Source: Chromohalobacter canadensis
GTDB lineage: Bacteria > Pseudomonadota > Gammaproteobacteria > Pseudomonadales > Halomonadaceae
Direction of reading: 5' to 3'
DNA: 64,000 bases
NCBI RefSeq assembly: GCF_029544075.1
Contig: NZ_JAJQJH010000007.1
Span: 94,122-158,121 of the forward strand
Position 1 is the first letter of the stretch. The number at the start of each line of letters is the position of its first letter. The notes beneath the pieces were generated by a model. That model did not search any database and was not told where the DNA came from. It saw only the letters and a program-made list of their open reading frames with translations. A program made the translations under genes and the position numbers. This document shows, piece after piece, positions 11,778 to 20,924 of this stretch.

Positions 11778-12962
11778 CTATTCGCCTTCCAGCCCGGTGA
11801 TGGGCTTGGTGGTGCCCCAGCTTTGGCAGCGCGGGCATTGCCAATGCAATTGGGCGCTGCCGAAACCGCAGCGATGGCAACGGTGGCGGGGGCGTGCCGC
11901 GAGTAGTTTTTGGGTGTGTTGTTTGAGCAGCAGCAGGCGCTCTCGGTCGCCATGGTCCTCACCGATCAGATAGAGGTCCATGAGGTAATCGACGCCACGT
12001 AAGCTGGGGTGCGTTTGCAGCTGCTCACTAATGAGCGCGATGGCCGCTTCCTGGCTATCCGTACGCAGGCGGGACGCCGCTAGCATGATCACCACACTGG
12101 TGTAGTGCGTCTCTTGCAGTTTCGCTTCCAGAAAGGCACACCAGCCCACTTCGTCCTGAAGACGTCGATACGCCTCGTGCAAGGGGTCGAGTATGACGGG
12201 AAGGAATCCGGGGTCCTGCTCGGGGATCCGAGTGAGATGACGAATGACCGCCTTGTAATGTCCTGTGTCTCGTTCGAGTTCGGCGAGTAGCCATGTGGCT
12301 CGGACACAACGCTCATCGATCGAGAGGGCCTGGCGCAGACGTTTGCGAGCCATGCTGGGGCTCGCATTGTGCCGATCCTGCTGGGCGAGCTCGCAAAGCC
12401 AGTGAGCCGCGGCACGCTTGATATCGGCATCTTGGCGGATGAGCTGCGGCGTGGCGACATCCAACGCTTGTTGCCACTCCTTCTCTCGCTGGAGTAGATC
12501 GACCAGCAGGCGTTTGGCAGCGTCGCGTAGTCCCTCGTTGGGGGTGTCCTTCACCAGTGTTTGCAGGAGGCGTTCGGCGCGATCGAGCAATCCCAGGTTC
12601 AGGAAATCCCGCGACAATTCCAGTTGCACAAGCCCGCCTTGATAAGAAGTCAGCGTCGGACGTGCCAACAGATTCTGATGGATCTTGACGGCGCGGTCGG
12701 CCTCGCCGCGCGAACGGAATAGGTTGCCCAGTGCAATGTGCGTCTCGATGGTGTCGCTATTGACCTCGAGCGCTTGCACAAACGTCTCGATGGCCTGGTC
12801 CGGCTGCTCGTTGAGCAGATGATTGAGACCAATGAAATAGTCCCTGGGCAACGACACTTCGGGGGAGAGGCGTTCGCGAGCGCGCCGGCGCTCGCGACGT
12901 CCGAGCCACCAACCGATGGCAATCGCCGCGACCAATAGGCCAAGCAGCAGCGGATCAAGCAT
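11778..12962 (-). CDS. lapB: Lipopolysaccharide assembly protein LapB (YciM)
   Basis: Inner-membrane TPR protein that controls LpxC degradation through FtsH and so balances lipopolysaccharide synthesis. An N-terminal transmembrane helix (LLLGLLVAAIAIGWWLG) precedes TPR repeats across residues ~45-330. The C-terminus carries a rubredoxin-like metal site, CHRCGF...CPRC. The length of 394 residues is close to E. coli LapB (389). It starts one base after the lapA stop. Confidence 0.94.
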   Translation of the reverse strand: MLDPLLLGLLVAAIAIGWWLGRRERRRARERLSPEVSLPRDYFIGLNHLLNEQPDQAIETFVQALEVNSDTIETHIALGNLFRSRGEADRAVKIHQNLLARPTLTSYQGGLVQLELSRDFLNLGLLDRAERLLQTLVKDTPNEGLRDAAKRLLVDLLQREKEWQQALDVATPQLIRQDADIKRAAAHWLCELAQQDRHNASPSMARKRLRQALSIDERCVRATWLLAELERDTGHYKAVIRHLTRIPEQDPGFLPVILDPLHEAYRRLQDEVGWCAFLEAKLQETHYTSVVIMLAASRLRTDSQEAAIALISEQLQTHPSLRGVDYLMDLYLIGEDHGDRERLLLLKQHTQKLLAARPRHRCHRCGFGSAQLHWQCPRCQSWGTTKPITGLEGE

Positions 12963-13268
12963 TCAGGGCGCTTCCTTGAACTCCTGGGTGCGTAGCCGAT
13001 CCAGTTCCTTGCGCTGTTGTTGATTGTGGCGTTGGGCACGGGTCAGAAGCGTGCGCAGCCGCAAATAGATACCGGTCATGGCCAGCATGCCGAGCATCAC
13101 GCCGCAGGCCAGCGATATCAGCAGCCAAAGAGACAACGAGGCGGGCGGCAGTTCGACCCATATCAAGTCGAGCGGCATGGCCTGTTGGTTATTGACGGCA
13201 AACAGGATGCCGAGCAATAGGACGACCAGCAAGATGATGGCCAGCACGACACCTTTAAACCAACGCAT
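12963..13268 (-). CDS. lapA: LapA family membrane protein (DUF1049)
   Basis: Small inner-membrane partner of LapB. Two hydrophobic segments are visible, residues ~5-27 and ~45-70, followed by a basic Gln/Arg-rich tail (RAQRHNQQQRKELDRL). The length of 101 residues fits the family. It sits between ihfB and lapB in one minus-strand unit. Confidence 0.9.
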   Translation of the reverse strand: MRWFKGVVLAIILLVVLLLGILFAVNNQQAMPLDLIWVELPPASLSLWLLISLACGVMLGMLAMTGIYLRLRTLLTRAQRHNQQQRKELDRLRTQEFKEAP

Positions 13269-13309
13269 GGGCAGGTTCCTTTTGCATGGAGATATGGCGC
13301 CCTGAGGCT

Positions 13310-13606
13310 TCAGTAGCCGAGTGCACGGCTGGCGTTGACCTGTTCGCGCAATTCCTTGCCGGGCTTGAAATGCGGCACGAACTTGCCCTGTAAGTCGACA
13401 GGGTCGCCGGTTTTGGGGTTACGTCCGGTCCGGGGTTCCCGAAAGTGTAGAGAGAAGCTACCGAACCCGCGAATTTCGACGCGCCCGCCGCTGGAAAGCG
13501 AGTGGGTAATGTCTTCAAGAATGATCTTGACCGCTGCCTCGACCTCTTTGGCCGACAGCTCGGGCTGCCGAATGGCAATCTGTTCAATCAACTCGGACTT
13601 GGTCAT
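13310..13606 (-). CDS. ihfB: Integration host factor subunit beta
   Basis: DNA-bending nucleoid protein, one half of the IHF heterodimer. The 98 residues begin [11 protein letters not shown] and contain the DNA-arm signature [27 protein letters not shown] placed the start at 13606, matching the family; the longer frame adds 12 residues without homology. ihfB leads the lapA-lapB unit. In relatives such as Vibrio this unit follows rpsA directly; here it is 7.5 kb away and on the opposite strand. Confidence 0.95.
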   Translation of the reverse strand: MTKSELIEQIAIRQPELSAKEVEAAVKIILEDITHSLSSGGRVEIRGFGSFSLHFREPRTGRNPKTGDPVDLQGKFVPHFKPGKELREQVNASRALGY

Positions 13607-13830
13607 CAAATGTCTCCAAGCGACTTTGCCGCTCCGCTGCACATGGCAATAAAGCGACCACGATATTGTTGTGAATCCAGCATACTGCTCAAACCTTGAT
13701 AAAACAACGCACTAGCACATTGCAAGTCAATATTAGCCGGTTTTGAGCAAGGAGTGGAAACGATGTGTCTCGCCAAGTCCTCGGGTATACTCGTCGTCTA
13801 TTCATGTCATGACATCGCTTGGGAGTCTCC

Positions 13831-14109
13831 ATGCAGGACGATGTAACCATCAAACGGCTTTACTGGCACTCGCGGCGTGGCATGTGGGAGCTGGATCTAC
13901 TGCTGATCCCGTTTCTCGAACATTGCTACCCGCAGCTCGATGAGGCGGACAAGGCCCGTTATCAGACGTTGATCGATCAGGAAGATCAGGACCTCTTCAT
14001 CTGGCTAATGCGCCGAGAGTGGCCCGCCGACGCCGAGTTGCGGCGCATCGTCCAAATGATCGTTGATTATGCCGAAACCACTTCCAACAATCAGTATCGT
14101 ACCCTCTAG
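13831..14109 (+). CDS. sdhE: FAD assembly factor SdhE
   Basis: Helps attach FAD covalently to the flavoprotein subunits of succinate dehydrogenase and fumarate reductase. The 92-residue protein contains the conserved RGMWELD (RGxxE) motif near residue 15 and FLEHCYPQLDE. The ATG at 13831 follows GGGAG. The next gene, ygfX, starts inside its last 41 bp, the usual arrangement. Confidence 0.93.
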   Translation: MQDDVTIKRLYWHSRRGMWELDLLLIPFLEHCYPQLDEADKARYQTLIDQEDQDLFIWLMRREWPADAELRRIVQMIVDYAETTSNNQYRTL

Positions 14110-14476
14110 ACTCGACTTGGCGCTTCATGTCCTCGTCTGGGGGGTAGTGAGTGGCTTGTCGCTCATGCTGAGTGCAGGGTGGCTGACGTCTGCAGTATCG
14201 CTTAGTGGAGCGGCACTGGTGGGCTACTGGTGGCATGGCCAGCGGCGTTGGGAGTTGCGGGAGCGCCTCGACGGGGAGCACGCCACATGGCAATGGCGTG
14301 AGGCCTCGGGGCAGTGGCAGAACGCTGCGCCGATACCGCTGCGTATCGGCGCGTGTTTGATCGGTTTGCGCCTCGGGCGCCGCATTATTTGGCTATGGCC
14401 GGATAGCGCGGCATCCATCTCGCGTCGCCTGCTACGTATACGGCTTCTGGAGGCGATGCCGTCGGGACGGCACTGA
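14069..14476 (+). CDS. ygfX: YgfX (CptA) family membrane protein
   Basis: Predicted inner-membrane protein of 135 residues with two hydrophobic segments at ~15-30 and ~33-52, then a soluble tail with the family-like WQWREASGQWQ and RIWLWPDS-type ending. It overlaps sdhE by 41 bp in another frame, which supports the assignment more than the weakly conserved sequence does. E. coli YgfX was described as a toxin acting on cytoskeletal proteins with SdhE (CptB) as partner; later work assigned SdhE to flavinylation, so function is uncertain. Confidence 0.78.
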   Translation: MPKPLPTISIVPSRLDLALHVLVWGVVSGLSLMLSAGWLTSAVSLSGAALVGYWWHGQRRWELRERLDGEHATWQWREASGQWQNAAPIPLRIGACLIGLRLGRRIIWLWPDSAASISRRLLRIRLLEAMPSGRH

Positions 14477-14508
14477 ACAGCGGCATTGCCACTCATCGGT
14501 ACTGGGAG

Positions 14509-15681
14509 TCAGCGTGCGTCATCCTCGGTGCGTTCCGGGTCGCCCCGGGATGTATCCAGTGGCATCGCCAGGCGGTCGCGAATCAGGGTGTGGCGTGAGG
14601 CGCGGCGACGCAAGCGGGCGCTGGGCAGTCGGTCGAGTGTCTGCAAGGTGTCGATGAGTGCTTGCGTAAGACGTGCCAGCTCACGGTTGAGCCACAGGTA
14701 GCCGCTCGGGCTGAACAAGGCGCGGTCGTTTTCGCCACGCGCCTCCAGGGCGGCTTGTGCATGGCGTTGCAAGTCGAAGGCGACCACCGTGATGTCGATG
14801 GTCTGCCCCGTGCGGACCTGGAATGCCAAACTGCCGAGCGCGCGCGCTAGGCGGTGTTGCTCGTCCCGCAAGCCATCGAGTTCGGCGATGATGTCGTGAC
14901 CGGCCCGTGTTGCCCAGTGAGTTTCCAGGAGAAGCTCGATCGTCGACAGCATGCGTCGTTCCAGCGACAAAATGCGTTCCAAGTCATCGCGATGCAGACG
15001 GCGCTCGCTGTGGATGGCATCCACCAAGCCGCGTTGCTTGACCAGTTGATCCGTCGTGCTCTTCAACAACTGTCGCGTATCGACGTCGTCATGCTGCGTC
15101 GCATTGGTATGTGCATGATACAGGCGTGCTAGCTTGTCGAGATTGTCGGCGAGTAGGAAACGTAAGAGGTCGGTGGCTTTCTGGGGCAGAATGAACAAGG
15201 TCGCGAGGATGCCGATGCTCGTTCCGATCAGCACATCGAAGGCTCGCCACAGGGCGATCCCCAAGTCCTGGTGGCCGTCACCCACCACCATAAGCAATGT
15301 CACGCCGAACATCAGCGCGCTATAGCCATAGCGCGTGGCGAACGTGGTGTGCGTGGCGACTGCGATGCCGATCAGGGTCCAGGCTGGTACCACCCACGGC
15401 GCAGGTGCGGGAATCAGCACCAGCAATATGCCCCAGATCGCTCCCAGCACCGTGCCTAGAAGGCGTTGCCCCCCTTTGTCGATGACGCCGCCGATATGCG
15501 GCAGATTGCCCATGACCATCATCGTGCTGACCAGCGCCCAACTGCCATGAGGTATTTGCAGGGTCAGGATGACGATGAAGGTGATCGCCAACGCCAGCGA
15601 AGTACGCAGGACGTGCAGTCGATGGCGGTAGCGGTAGATGAAGTACGGATCGCGCAGACGAGTGGGCGACATCACTGTCAT
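14509..15681 (-). CDS. FUSC family inner membrane protein
   Basis: Belongs to the FUSC (fusaric acid resistance/aromatic acid exporter-like) family. The N-terminal ~170 residues contain about six hydrophobic segments, with the family's GQRLLGTVLGAIWGILL and a second half running to IGTSIGILATLFILPQ. The remaining ~215 residues are a cytoplasmic helical domain ending in Arg/Asp-rich sequence. It starts within the stop of the upstream small membrane protein (ATGA). The substrate is unknown. Confidence 0.85.
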   Translation of the reverse strand: MTVMSPTRLRDPYFIYRYRHRLHVLRTSLALAITFIVILTLQIPHGSWALVSTMMVMGNLPHIGGVIDKGGQRLLGTVLGAIWGILLVLIPAPAPWVVPAWTLIGIAVATHTTFATRYGYSALMFGVTLLMVVGDGHQDLGIALWRAFDVLIGTSIGILATLFILPQKATDLLRFLLADNLDKLARLYHAHTNATQHDDVDTRQLLKSTTDQLVKQRGLVDAIHSERRLHRDDLERILSLERRMLSTIELLLETHWATRAGHDIIAELDGLRDEQHRLARALGSLAFQVRTGQTIDITVVAFDLQRHAQAALEARGENDRALFSPSGYLWLNRELARLTQALIDTLQTLDRLPSARLRRRASRHTLIRDRLAMPLDTSRGDPERTEDDAR

Positions 15682-15944
15682 GACGCTCCGTGTTGGTGTC
15701 CGGCGAATGCTTTAGCTTTAGCGCGCGCCAATGTGGCCGCATGCACCATGCTGGCCACCCACAGCACGAGTAGTAGCAGCAACCAAATGAAGCTTAGCCA
15801 GCGAATGGGGATCATCATCAGCGCCATTAGCGTGATGAATCCGGCCAGCCACAATGTGGCCCACCCCCAGCGACGCAGGAACATGTGACCGAGCCCGGGT
15901 AGCAAGAAAGCCAATAAGAGCGTGATGAAGAGGCGGTGGCGCAT
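15678..15944 (-). CDS. Small hydrophobic membrane protein
   Basis: An 88-residue protein with two or three hydrophobic stretches (FITLLLAFLLPGLGHMFL, WATLWLAGFITLMALMMI, LSFIWLLLLLVLWVAS) and a charged C-terminus. I chose the ATG at 15944 because GGAGA lies six bases upstream. It sits between panE and the FUSC gene and overlaps the latter by 4 bp. I do not recognise a function; the GLGHMFLRRW motif resembles small TM2-like proteins. Confidence 0.7.
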   Translation of the reverse strand: MRHRLFITLLLAFLLPGLGHMFLRRWGWATLWLAGFITLMALMMIPIRWLSFIWLLLLLVLWVASMVHAATLARAKAKAFAGHQHGAS

Positions 15945-15973
15945 GGAATCTCCGTTCGTCGTGGTCCGGGTAT

Positions 15974-16873
15974 TCATGATGGTGTGTCATGATACAGCGT
16001 CTCGAGCGTCGGCGCGGCGCATCGTTGGCGCTCTGCGGCCGTCAGCAACGGTCTTAGTATGGCTTCGCGCTCGGTCGGTCTGCCGGCGAGGACATCTTGC
16101 AGCATCGAGGCGCGGTTATTGGCCGTGGCCGCGATGACCTCCCAGACGAGCGTATGCCAGCCCGCTGGTGGCGGGGTGACACCTTCACCTTCGAGCAAGG
16201 GGCCGATCTCGTCGATGACGGTGTCGACCATGCGGCGAAAAGGTCGGTCGCGCAACTGGCCGTTACGAATCCGGTAGCGGGCTACGAGCGGGTTGATCGC
16301 GGCATTGATGGCGAGCTTGTGCCACAGGCGCTGAACGATTGCATCATCGTGATAGGCGCTTAATCCTGCCAGGTTGAGCCAATATACGCAGTCACGCGCC
16401 AGGGCAGGCCAGGTGTTGTCGATATCACCGACCCAGGTGGTCCCCGTGCCGGCATGTACGACGCCGGCATTGCTCTCGACATAGGCGCCTTCGGTGGTGC
16501 TCGCGCAGAGCACCGGACCGGCCCAGATATCCGCTAACCGTGGCTGTATGCTGAAGCCGTTCTGCAGCGATAGCAGAGGCGTTTGAGGATCGATATGGGC
16601 TGCGAGTTCTTCGACGGCCGACAGGGTGGCATGGCTTTTGGTGGCGAGCACGACTAGCGCAGGGCGAGCGTGCGTGTGCAATGCCAGGGTGGCGAGCGTG
16701 GTACGTGCCACATCCACATCATGAATCTCGCCAGAAGGGGCATGATAGCGGAGCGGGCTATCGTCGGGGCGGCGGCCGATCAAGTGTAGCGACAACGTGG
16801 TCGTCAAACGGATGGCGAAGAGTCGCCCTAGCGCGCCGGCGCCGAGAATCCACCATGTGGGCGCTGGGCGCAT
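15974..16873 (-). CDS. panE: Putative 2-dehydropantoate 2-reductase
   Basis: Ketopantoate reductase makes pantoate for coenzyme A with NADPH. The 299-residue protein begins at the ATG that overlaps the topB stop (TGATG) and has the Rossmann motif WILGAGALGRLFA, a PTEGAYVE-like segment at STTEGAYVE, and WHKLAINAAINPLVARY, which holds the catalytic Lys and the Asn. The longer frame upstream runs through the topB 3' end and is not coding. PanE paralogues also reduce other 2-oxoacids. Confidence 0.9.
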   Translation of the reverse strand: MRPAPTWWILGAGALGRLFAIRLTTTLSLHLIGRRPDDSPLRYHAPSGEIHDVDVARTTLATLALHTHARPALVVLATKSHATLSAVEELAAHIDPQTPLLSLQNGFSIQPRLADIWAGPVLCASTTEGAYVESNAGVVHAGTGTTWVGDIDNTWPALARDCVYWLNLAGLSAYHDDAIVQRLWHKLAINAAINPLVARYRIRNGQLRDRPFRRMVDTVIDEIGPLLEGEGVTPPPAGWHTLVWEVIAATANNRASMLQDVLAGRPTEREAILRPLLTAAERQRCAAPTLETLYHDTPS

Positions 16874-18804
16874 CAGGTATCGCCTTTTTTTGTGGTGGAT
16901 TTGCGTGACGAAGTGCGCTTCTTGGTGCGCCGCCGTGCGGTGTTGGATTTGCCGCGTGTCGGCCGTGAGGGCTCGGCACCGCCCGGCGTAGCCAGAGCCT
17001 GGCGCATGCGCTCGGCATCCGCCTGACTCAGTAGTTGGTGAACATCGCCCACCAGCGTGTCGAGGAATGCGGTGGCGTCGGCGTTGCCCTCGGCGATTTC
17101 GGCTAGGCGCTGCTCCCAAAGGGCCGTGCGCTCGGGGCGAGTGGCGGTATCCGGCAAGGCCTGAATCAGCGCGCGTCCGGTCCGTGTGGCACGCAGTGCG
17201 CCTTGCTGGCGAATCACGTAGCCGCGCGTGATGAGTGTCTCCAGAATGCCGGCGCGTGTCGCCTCGGTGCCTAGGCCGTCGGTATCGCGCAGGGTACGAC
17301 GCACTGCGTCATCGTCGACGTAGCGGGCGATGTTCATCATCGCCTTGATCAGGCTAGCGTCGGAGAATGGCTCCGGTGGGCGCGTCTGACGGTCCTCCAC
17401 GGCACAAGCCTGGACCCGAGCGGTTTCGCCTTCGCGCAACGCGGGCAACGCCGGTGCTTCATCACGCGTAGTGAATAGCGGTTTCCATCCGCGCACGAGT
17501 ACCTCCTGGCCCTGGGCGCGAAAGCACTCCCCGAGGATCGAGAACTCGGCTTTGACGTCGCGCGTTTCCAGTGGCGGGTAGAATTGCGCGAGTACGTTGC
17601 GGGCGATCAGCCTGAAAACGTTGGCCTCATCATTGGATAAGCGGGCCGCGTCGAAAGGGCGTCCGGTGGGCGCCAGCGCATGGTGGGCGCCGACCTGCTT
17701 GTCGTTCCAGGCACGTGAGCGGCGGTTGAAGTCTGCGCCGCGTAGCCAGCCGGCGAGAGTGTCGTCAGAAGCGCAGGCCGTAGAGAGTGTCTGCTTCGCC
17801 GTGGCGAAATGCCCTTCGGGCAGGTAGCGACAATCCGAGCGCGGGTAGGTGATGAGCTGATGGCGCTCGTAGAGCGTCTGGCAGATATCCAGCACACGTT
17901 TGGCCGGTAGCTTGTAACGGCGCGCGGCATCGACCTGCAAGGCCGACAGCGAATACGGCAGGGGAGCCGTCTGGGATTTCTTCTTGCTTTGCAGGGTGCT
18001 CAGGTGCCCCTCGGCGCCGGGCAAGCGCGCCGCCAACGCTTCGGCCGGTTCGCGCGCCAATAGTCGTCCCTGGTCGTCCAACGGATGCGGCGGTTGGGGT
18101 TGCCACCAGGCACGTAGTGAGCCGTGCTCGACACCAAGATCCGCCCACAGCGTATAAAAGGGGCGCGAGACAAAGCGCTCGATCTCCAGGTCACGGCGCA
18201 CGATGAGTCCTAATACGGGCGTCTGCACGCGCCCCACCGAGAGCACGCCCGAGTAGCCGGCTTGGCGGCCGGTCAAGGTCCAGGCGCGTGACAAGTTGAT
18301 GCCATACAGCCAATCGGCGCGCGAGCGTGCCTCGGCAGCCTCGAAGAGCGATTGATAGCGTGCGTTGTCCTCGAGGCGTTGCAATGCCTGTTGCACGGCG
18401 GGGCGGTTGAGGTCGCTGATCAACAGTCGCGCCATCGGGCCGCGCCAGCCCAGGCGTTCGATGACCTGTTGGACCAGCAATTGCCCCTCGCGGTCCGGAT
18501 CGCCGGCATGCACGACGCTATCGGCACGTTTGAGGAGTTTGCGAATCACGGCCAACTGCGTGCGGGCCTTGGTGCGTGGTATGAGTTGCCATTGCTGGGG
18601 CACGATGGGCAAATCGTCGAGGCGCCATTGCTGATAGCGAGCGTCGTAGGCGTCGGGTGGTGCCTGCTCGAGGAGGTGCCCGACGCACCAACTGATACAG
18701 GTCTCCCCGCATTCGAGATACCCGTCCTGGCGTTGCGCCTTGGCGGGTAATGCGTCGGCGATGGCGCGTGCCAGACTGGGTTTTTCGGCGACGATCAGGC
18801 GCAT
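16873..18804 (-). CDS. topB: DNA topoisomerase III
   Basis: Type IA topoisomerase that decatenates DNA through a 5'-phosphotyrosine. The 643 residues begin with the TOPRIM fold (MRLIVAEKPSLARAIADAL, acidic DPDREGQ near residue 103) and hold the active-site Tyr in LITYPRSDCRYL at ~320. The Arg/Lys/Ser/Thr-rich C-terminal 40 residues replace zinc fingers, as in E. coli TopB. First gene of a minus-strand run with panE. Confidence 0.96.
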   Translation of the reverse strand: MRLIVAEKPSLARAIADALPAKAQRQDGYLECGETCISWCVGHLLEQAPPDAYDARYQQWRLDDLPIVPQQWQLIPRTKARTQLAVIRKLLKRADSVVHAGDPDREGQLLVQQVIERLGWRGPMARLLISDLNRPAVQQALQRLEDNARYQSLFEAAEARSRADWLYGINLSRAWTLTGRQAGYSGVLSVGRVQTPVLGLIVRRDLEIERFVSRPFYTLWADLGVEHGSLRAWWQPQPPHPLDDQGRLLAREPAEALAARLPGAEGHLSTLQSKKKSQTAPLPYSLSALQVDAARRYKLPAKRVLDICQTLYERHQLITYPRSDCRYLPEGHFATAKQTLSTACASDDTLAGWLRGADFNRRSRAWNDKQVGAHHALAPTGRPFDAARLSNDEANVFRLIARNVLAQFYPPLETRDVKAEFSILGECFRAQGQEVLVRGWKPLFTTRDEAPALPALREGETARVQACAVEDRQTRPPEPFSDASLIKAMMNIARYVDDDAVRRTLRDTDGLGTEATRAGILETLITRGYVIRQQGALRATRTGRALIQALPDTATRPERTALWEQRLAEIAEGNADATAFLDTLVGDVHQLLSQADAERMRQALATPGGAEPSRPTRGKSNTARRRTKKRTSSRKSTTKKGDT

Positions 18805-18866
18805 GGCGTTCGGAGGTTCCGCATGAGTATGGCATCTATTCTGACATGTTCATTCCAAGGCGTGGA

Positions 18867-20846
18867 CTAGCGACGCCCGAAGAGCCGACGTGCGCGCACC
18901 AAAGCACGATACCAGTCACGATGGGGGGTCCCCACGGCGGGTGGACGATGGCTGAGAAAGCTGACGTTACGGGCATCGCTGCGTCCCGTCAGGTTGATGT
19001 TGGAGAGCATCTGCAGGGTGCTGTCGCGGGCGCCGTACTGGCGTTTGAGAAACTCGATGGCGGCGGGCTCGAGCTCCACGCGATAGTGGCGCACCAGCGC
19101 CAGCGCCAACGATTCGGCCGCGCGTGACAACTCGGTATCCACTTCACGAACCATCGAGGCGCCTAGCGCGGCCTTGGCGGCCGCTGACAGGTTGGGTTCG
19201 ATCTGGCCGAAATCGGCGGCGTTGGAGCTATTGATGGCACGCTGCGTGGCCGGTTGTGACAGTCCCACGTGAGGCTCGAGAGCGAGGAATATCTCGATGG
19301 CCAAGCGCTTGGCGGCATCCACGCCGACGCTGAGCTGGGTCTCGCGGTGAGCGCCGCGCCACGCTTCGTGATGGCGTGGCGTGATGCCCGTCTGATTCAA
19401 GTAGCGGGCGAGATGCTTGCAGACCCGTGCCTTGGCTTCGTCATCCAGCGCAATGGTGCGTTCGCGGATGCGCAGCCCTCTCCGCCCTGGCCCCAGGCGC
19501 AGGCGCGTCGTGTCGTCGGACAAGCTGGCGGTGATGCGCTCCCAGCGATCCACCGACTTGATCAACTGAGCGTGACTGCGACCCACCTGTTCGTAAGCGC
19601 TGGAAACGCTCTTATAGAGCTGGATGGCATTGGCGAGGATGTCCGACTTGGTGCGTAACGCACGCTTGCGCTCTTCCTGGCCGACTTCCACTGCCTGAGC
19701 GAGGTGCACGATCTGCTCGGCCAGCGCGTCCATCGCCTTGACCGAACGCTCGAGCAGCAGCTCGGCACGCAGCCCCGAGGCGCTGTCTTCGACCAGGGTG
19801 CCGGACTGCTCGGCGAGATAGACATTGAGCGCCTTGAGACGCGAAAGGCCGGTCGCTTGTGCGATGCGCTGGCGTGCGCGTGCCTCTTCCAGATTGTCGA
19901 ACGCCTGGGCGAGGCGCCAGCGACCGCGATACTCGAACGAGAGCACTGGAATCTTGCGCCCGCTGATCAGTTCGAACGCCAGAATCAGCATTTCCTCGAC
20001 GTCCTGCAGAGTCATCAGCAGGTCGTTGTCCTGCTCGATGGCCGCCATGACGCGCTCGATGAAGTTCTCGTCGCGTGGTACGCCTTGGTGAAGGTCGGGG
20101 GCACGGCCCTCGAAGCGTTCACGCAGCAGGTGCGTGGCGATGGGCGCAGTATCGTAGAGGGCGTTGAACTGAGGTTCCAGGGTGTCGCGGTATTGCGTGA
20201 CGAGATCGCGGATGCGGGCATGCAAGCCGACCCGGCGGTAGACGTCGATTTGACCAATGAGACGTGCGCTCTCGCGGTCGTCGAGCAACTCGATGGCCGC
20301 CAATTCGACGCCCTCCGGCGAAAGGTCGTGCTTGCGCAGCAACATGGCGGCGGCCTCTCGGCGTCGGGCATCACCCTCGAGGCTTTCGACGATCAGATCG
20401 CGCGTGACCAGCAGCAGCTCGGGCAAGGTCTTGATGACCTGCTCGATCTGTCCGGAGGTCTTCTCGGCCTTGCGTCCTTGAGTGAGGTGGTAGCCGAGGT
20501 TGGCCAGAATCCCCGCAGCGCCGGTGATCACCGTGTAGGAAATGAAGAAAACGTAGTTTTCCGTGGTCGGTGCCTTGCCGTACCCCAGCAAGTAGCCGCC
20601 CCAGGCGCCGAGCAGCGTCACCGGACCAGCCGTCCATAGAATCTGCATCAGACTGACCGACCAGGGTACCTTCTCGACGGCTGCGGTGATGCGCCGGATT
20701 TCGTTGCGTCCTTCGCGTTCGAGGCGTACCTGAGAGGTCTCTTGAGCGGGCGATGTTTTACGCTGAAACGGCAACGGCAGGAGCACGATGACATCCCTTA
20801 CATGGCGGGGTTCGGACAAGCGGCGACAATACCCGAAAAGCGGCAT
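18867..20846 (-). CDS. Uncharacterised 659-residue membrane-anchored helical protein
   Basis: I do not recognise this family. A basic N-terminal stretch is followed by two transmembrane segments at ~65-90 (QILWTAGPVTLLGAWGGYLL) and ~97-121 (VFFISYTVITGAAGILANLG). The remaining ~540 residues look cytoplasmic, mostly helical and rich in Ala, Leu, Arg and Glu, with possible coiled-coil near residues 360-440. No enzymatic motif is visible. A GTG at residue 21 with AAGGGA upstream is an alternative start. It is divergent from the SEC-C gene (78-bp gap), so the two may share regulation. Confidence 0.7.
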   Translation of the reverse strand: MPLFGYCRRLSEPRHVRDVIVLLPLPFQRKTSPAQETSQVRLEREGRNEIRRITAAVEKVPWSVSLMQILWTAGPVTLLGAWGGYLLGYGKAPTTENYVFFISYTVITGAAGILANLGYHLTQGRKAEKTSGQIEQVIKTLPELLLVTRDLIVESLEGDARRREAAAMLLRKHDLSPEGVELAAIELLDDRESARLIGQIDVYRRVGLHARIRDLVTQYRDTLEPQFNALYDTAPIATHLLRERFEGRAPDLHQGVPRDENFIERVMAAIEQDNDLLMTLQDVEEMLILAFELISGRKIPVLSFEYRGRWRLAQAFDNLEEARARQRIAQATGLSRLKALNVYLAEQSGTLVEDSASGLRAELLLERSVKAMDALAEQIVHLAQAVEVGQEERKRALRTKSDILANAIQLYKSVSSAYEQVGRSHAQLIKSVDRWERITASLSDDTTRLRLGPGRRGLRIRERTIALDDEAKARVCKHLARYLNQTGITPRHHEAWRGAHRETQLSVGVDAAKRLAIEIFLALEPHVGLSQPATQRAINSSNAADFGQIEPNLSAAAKAALGASMVREVDTELSRAAESLALALVRHYRVELEPAAIEFLKRQYGARDSTLQMLSNINLTGRSDARNVSFLSHRPPAVGTPHRDWYRALVRARRLFGRR

Positions 20847-20924
20847 TGGTGCACCAAGCGGTAGACGGATGAGGCTCGCTTGCCGGACATGCTAGAATAA
20901 AGCGATTTTTTCTGGAGGGTCGCG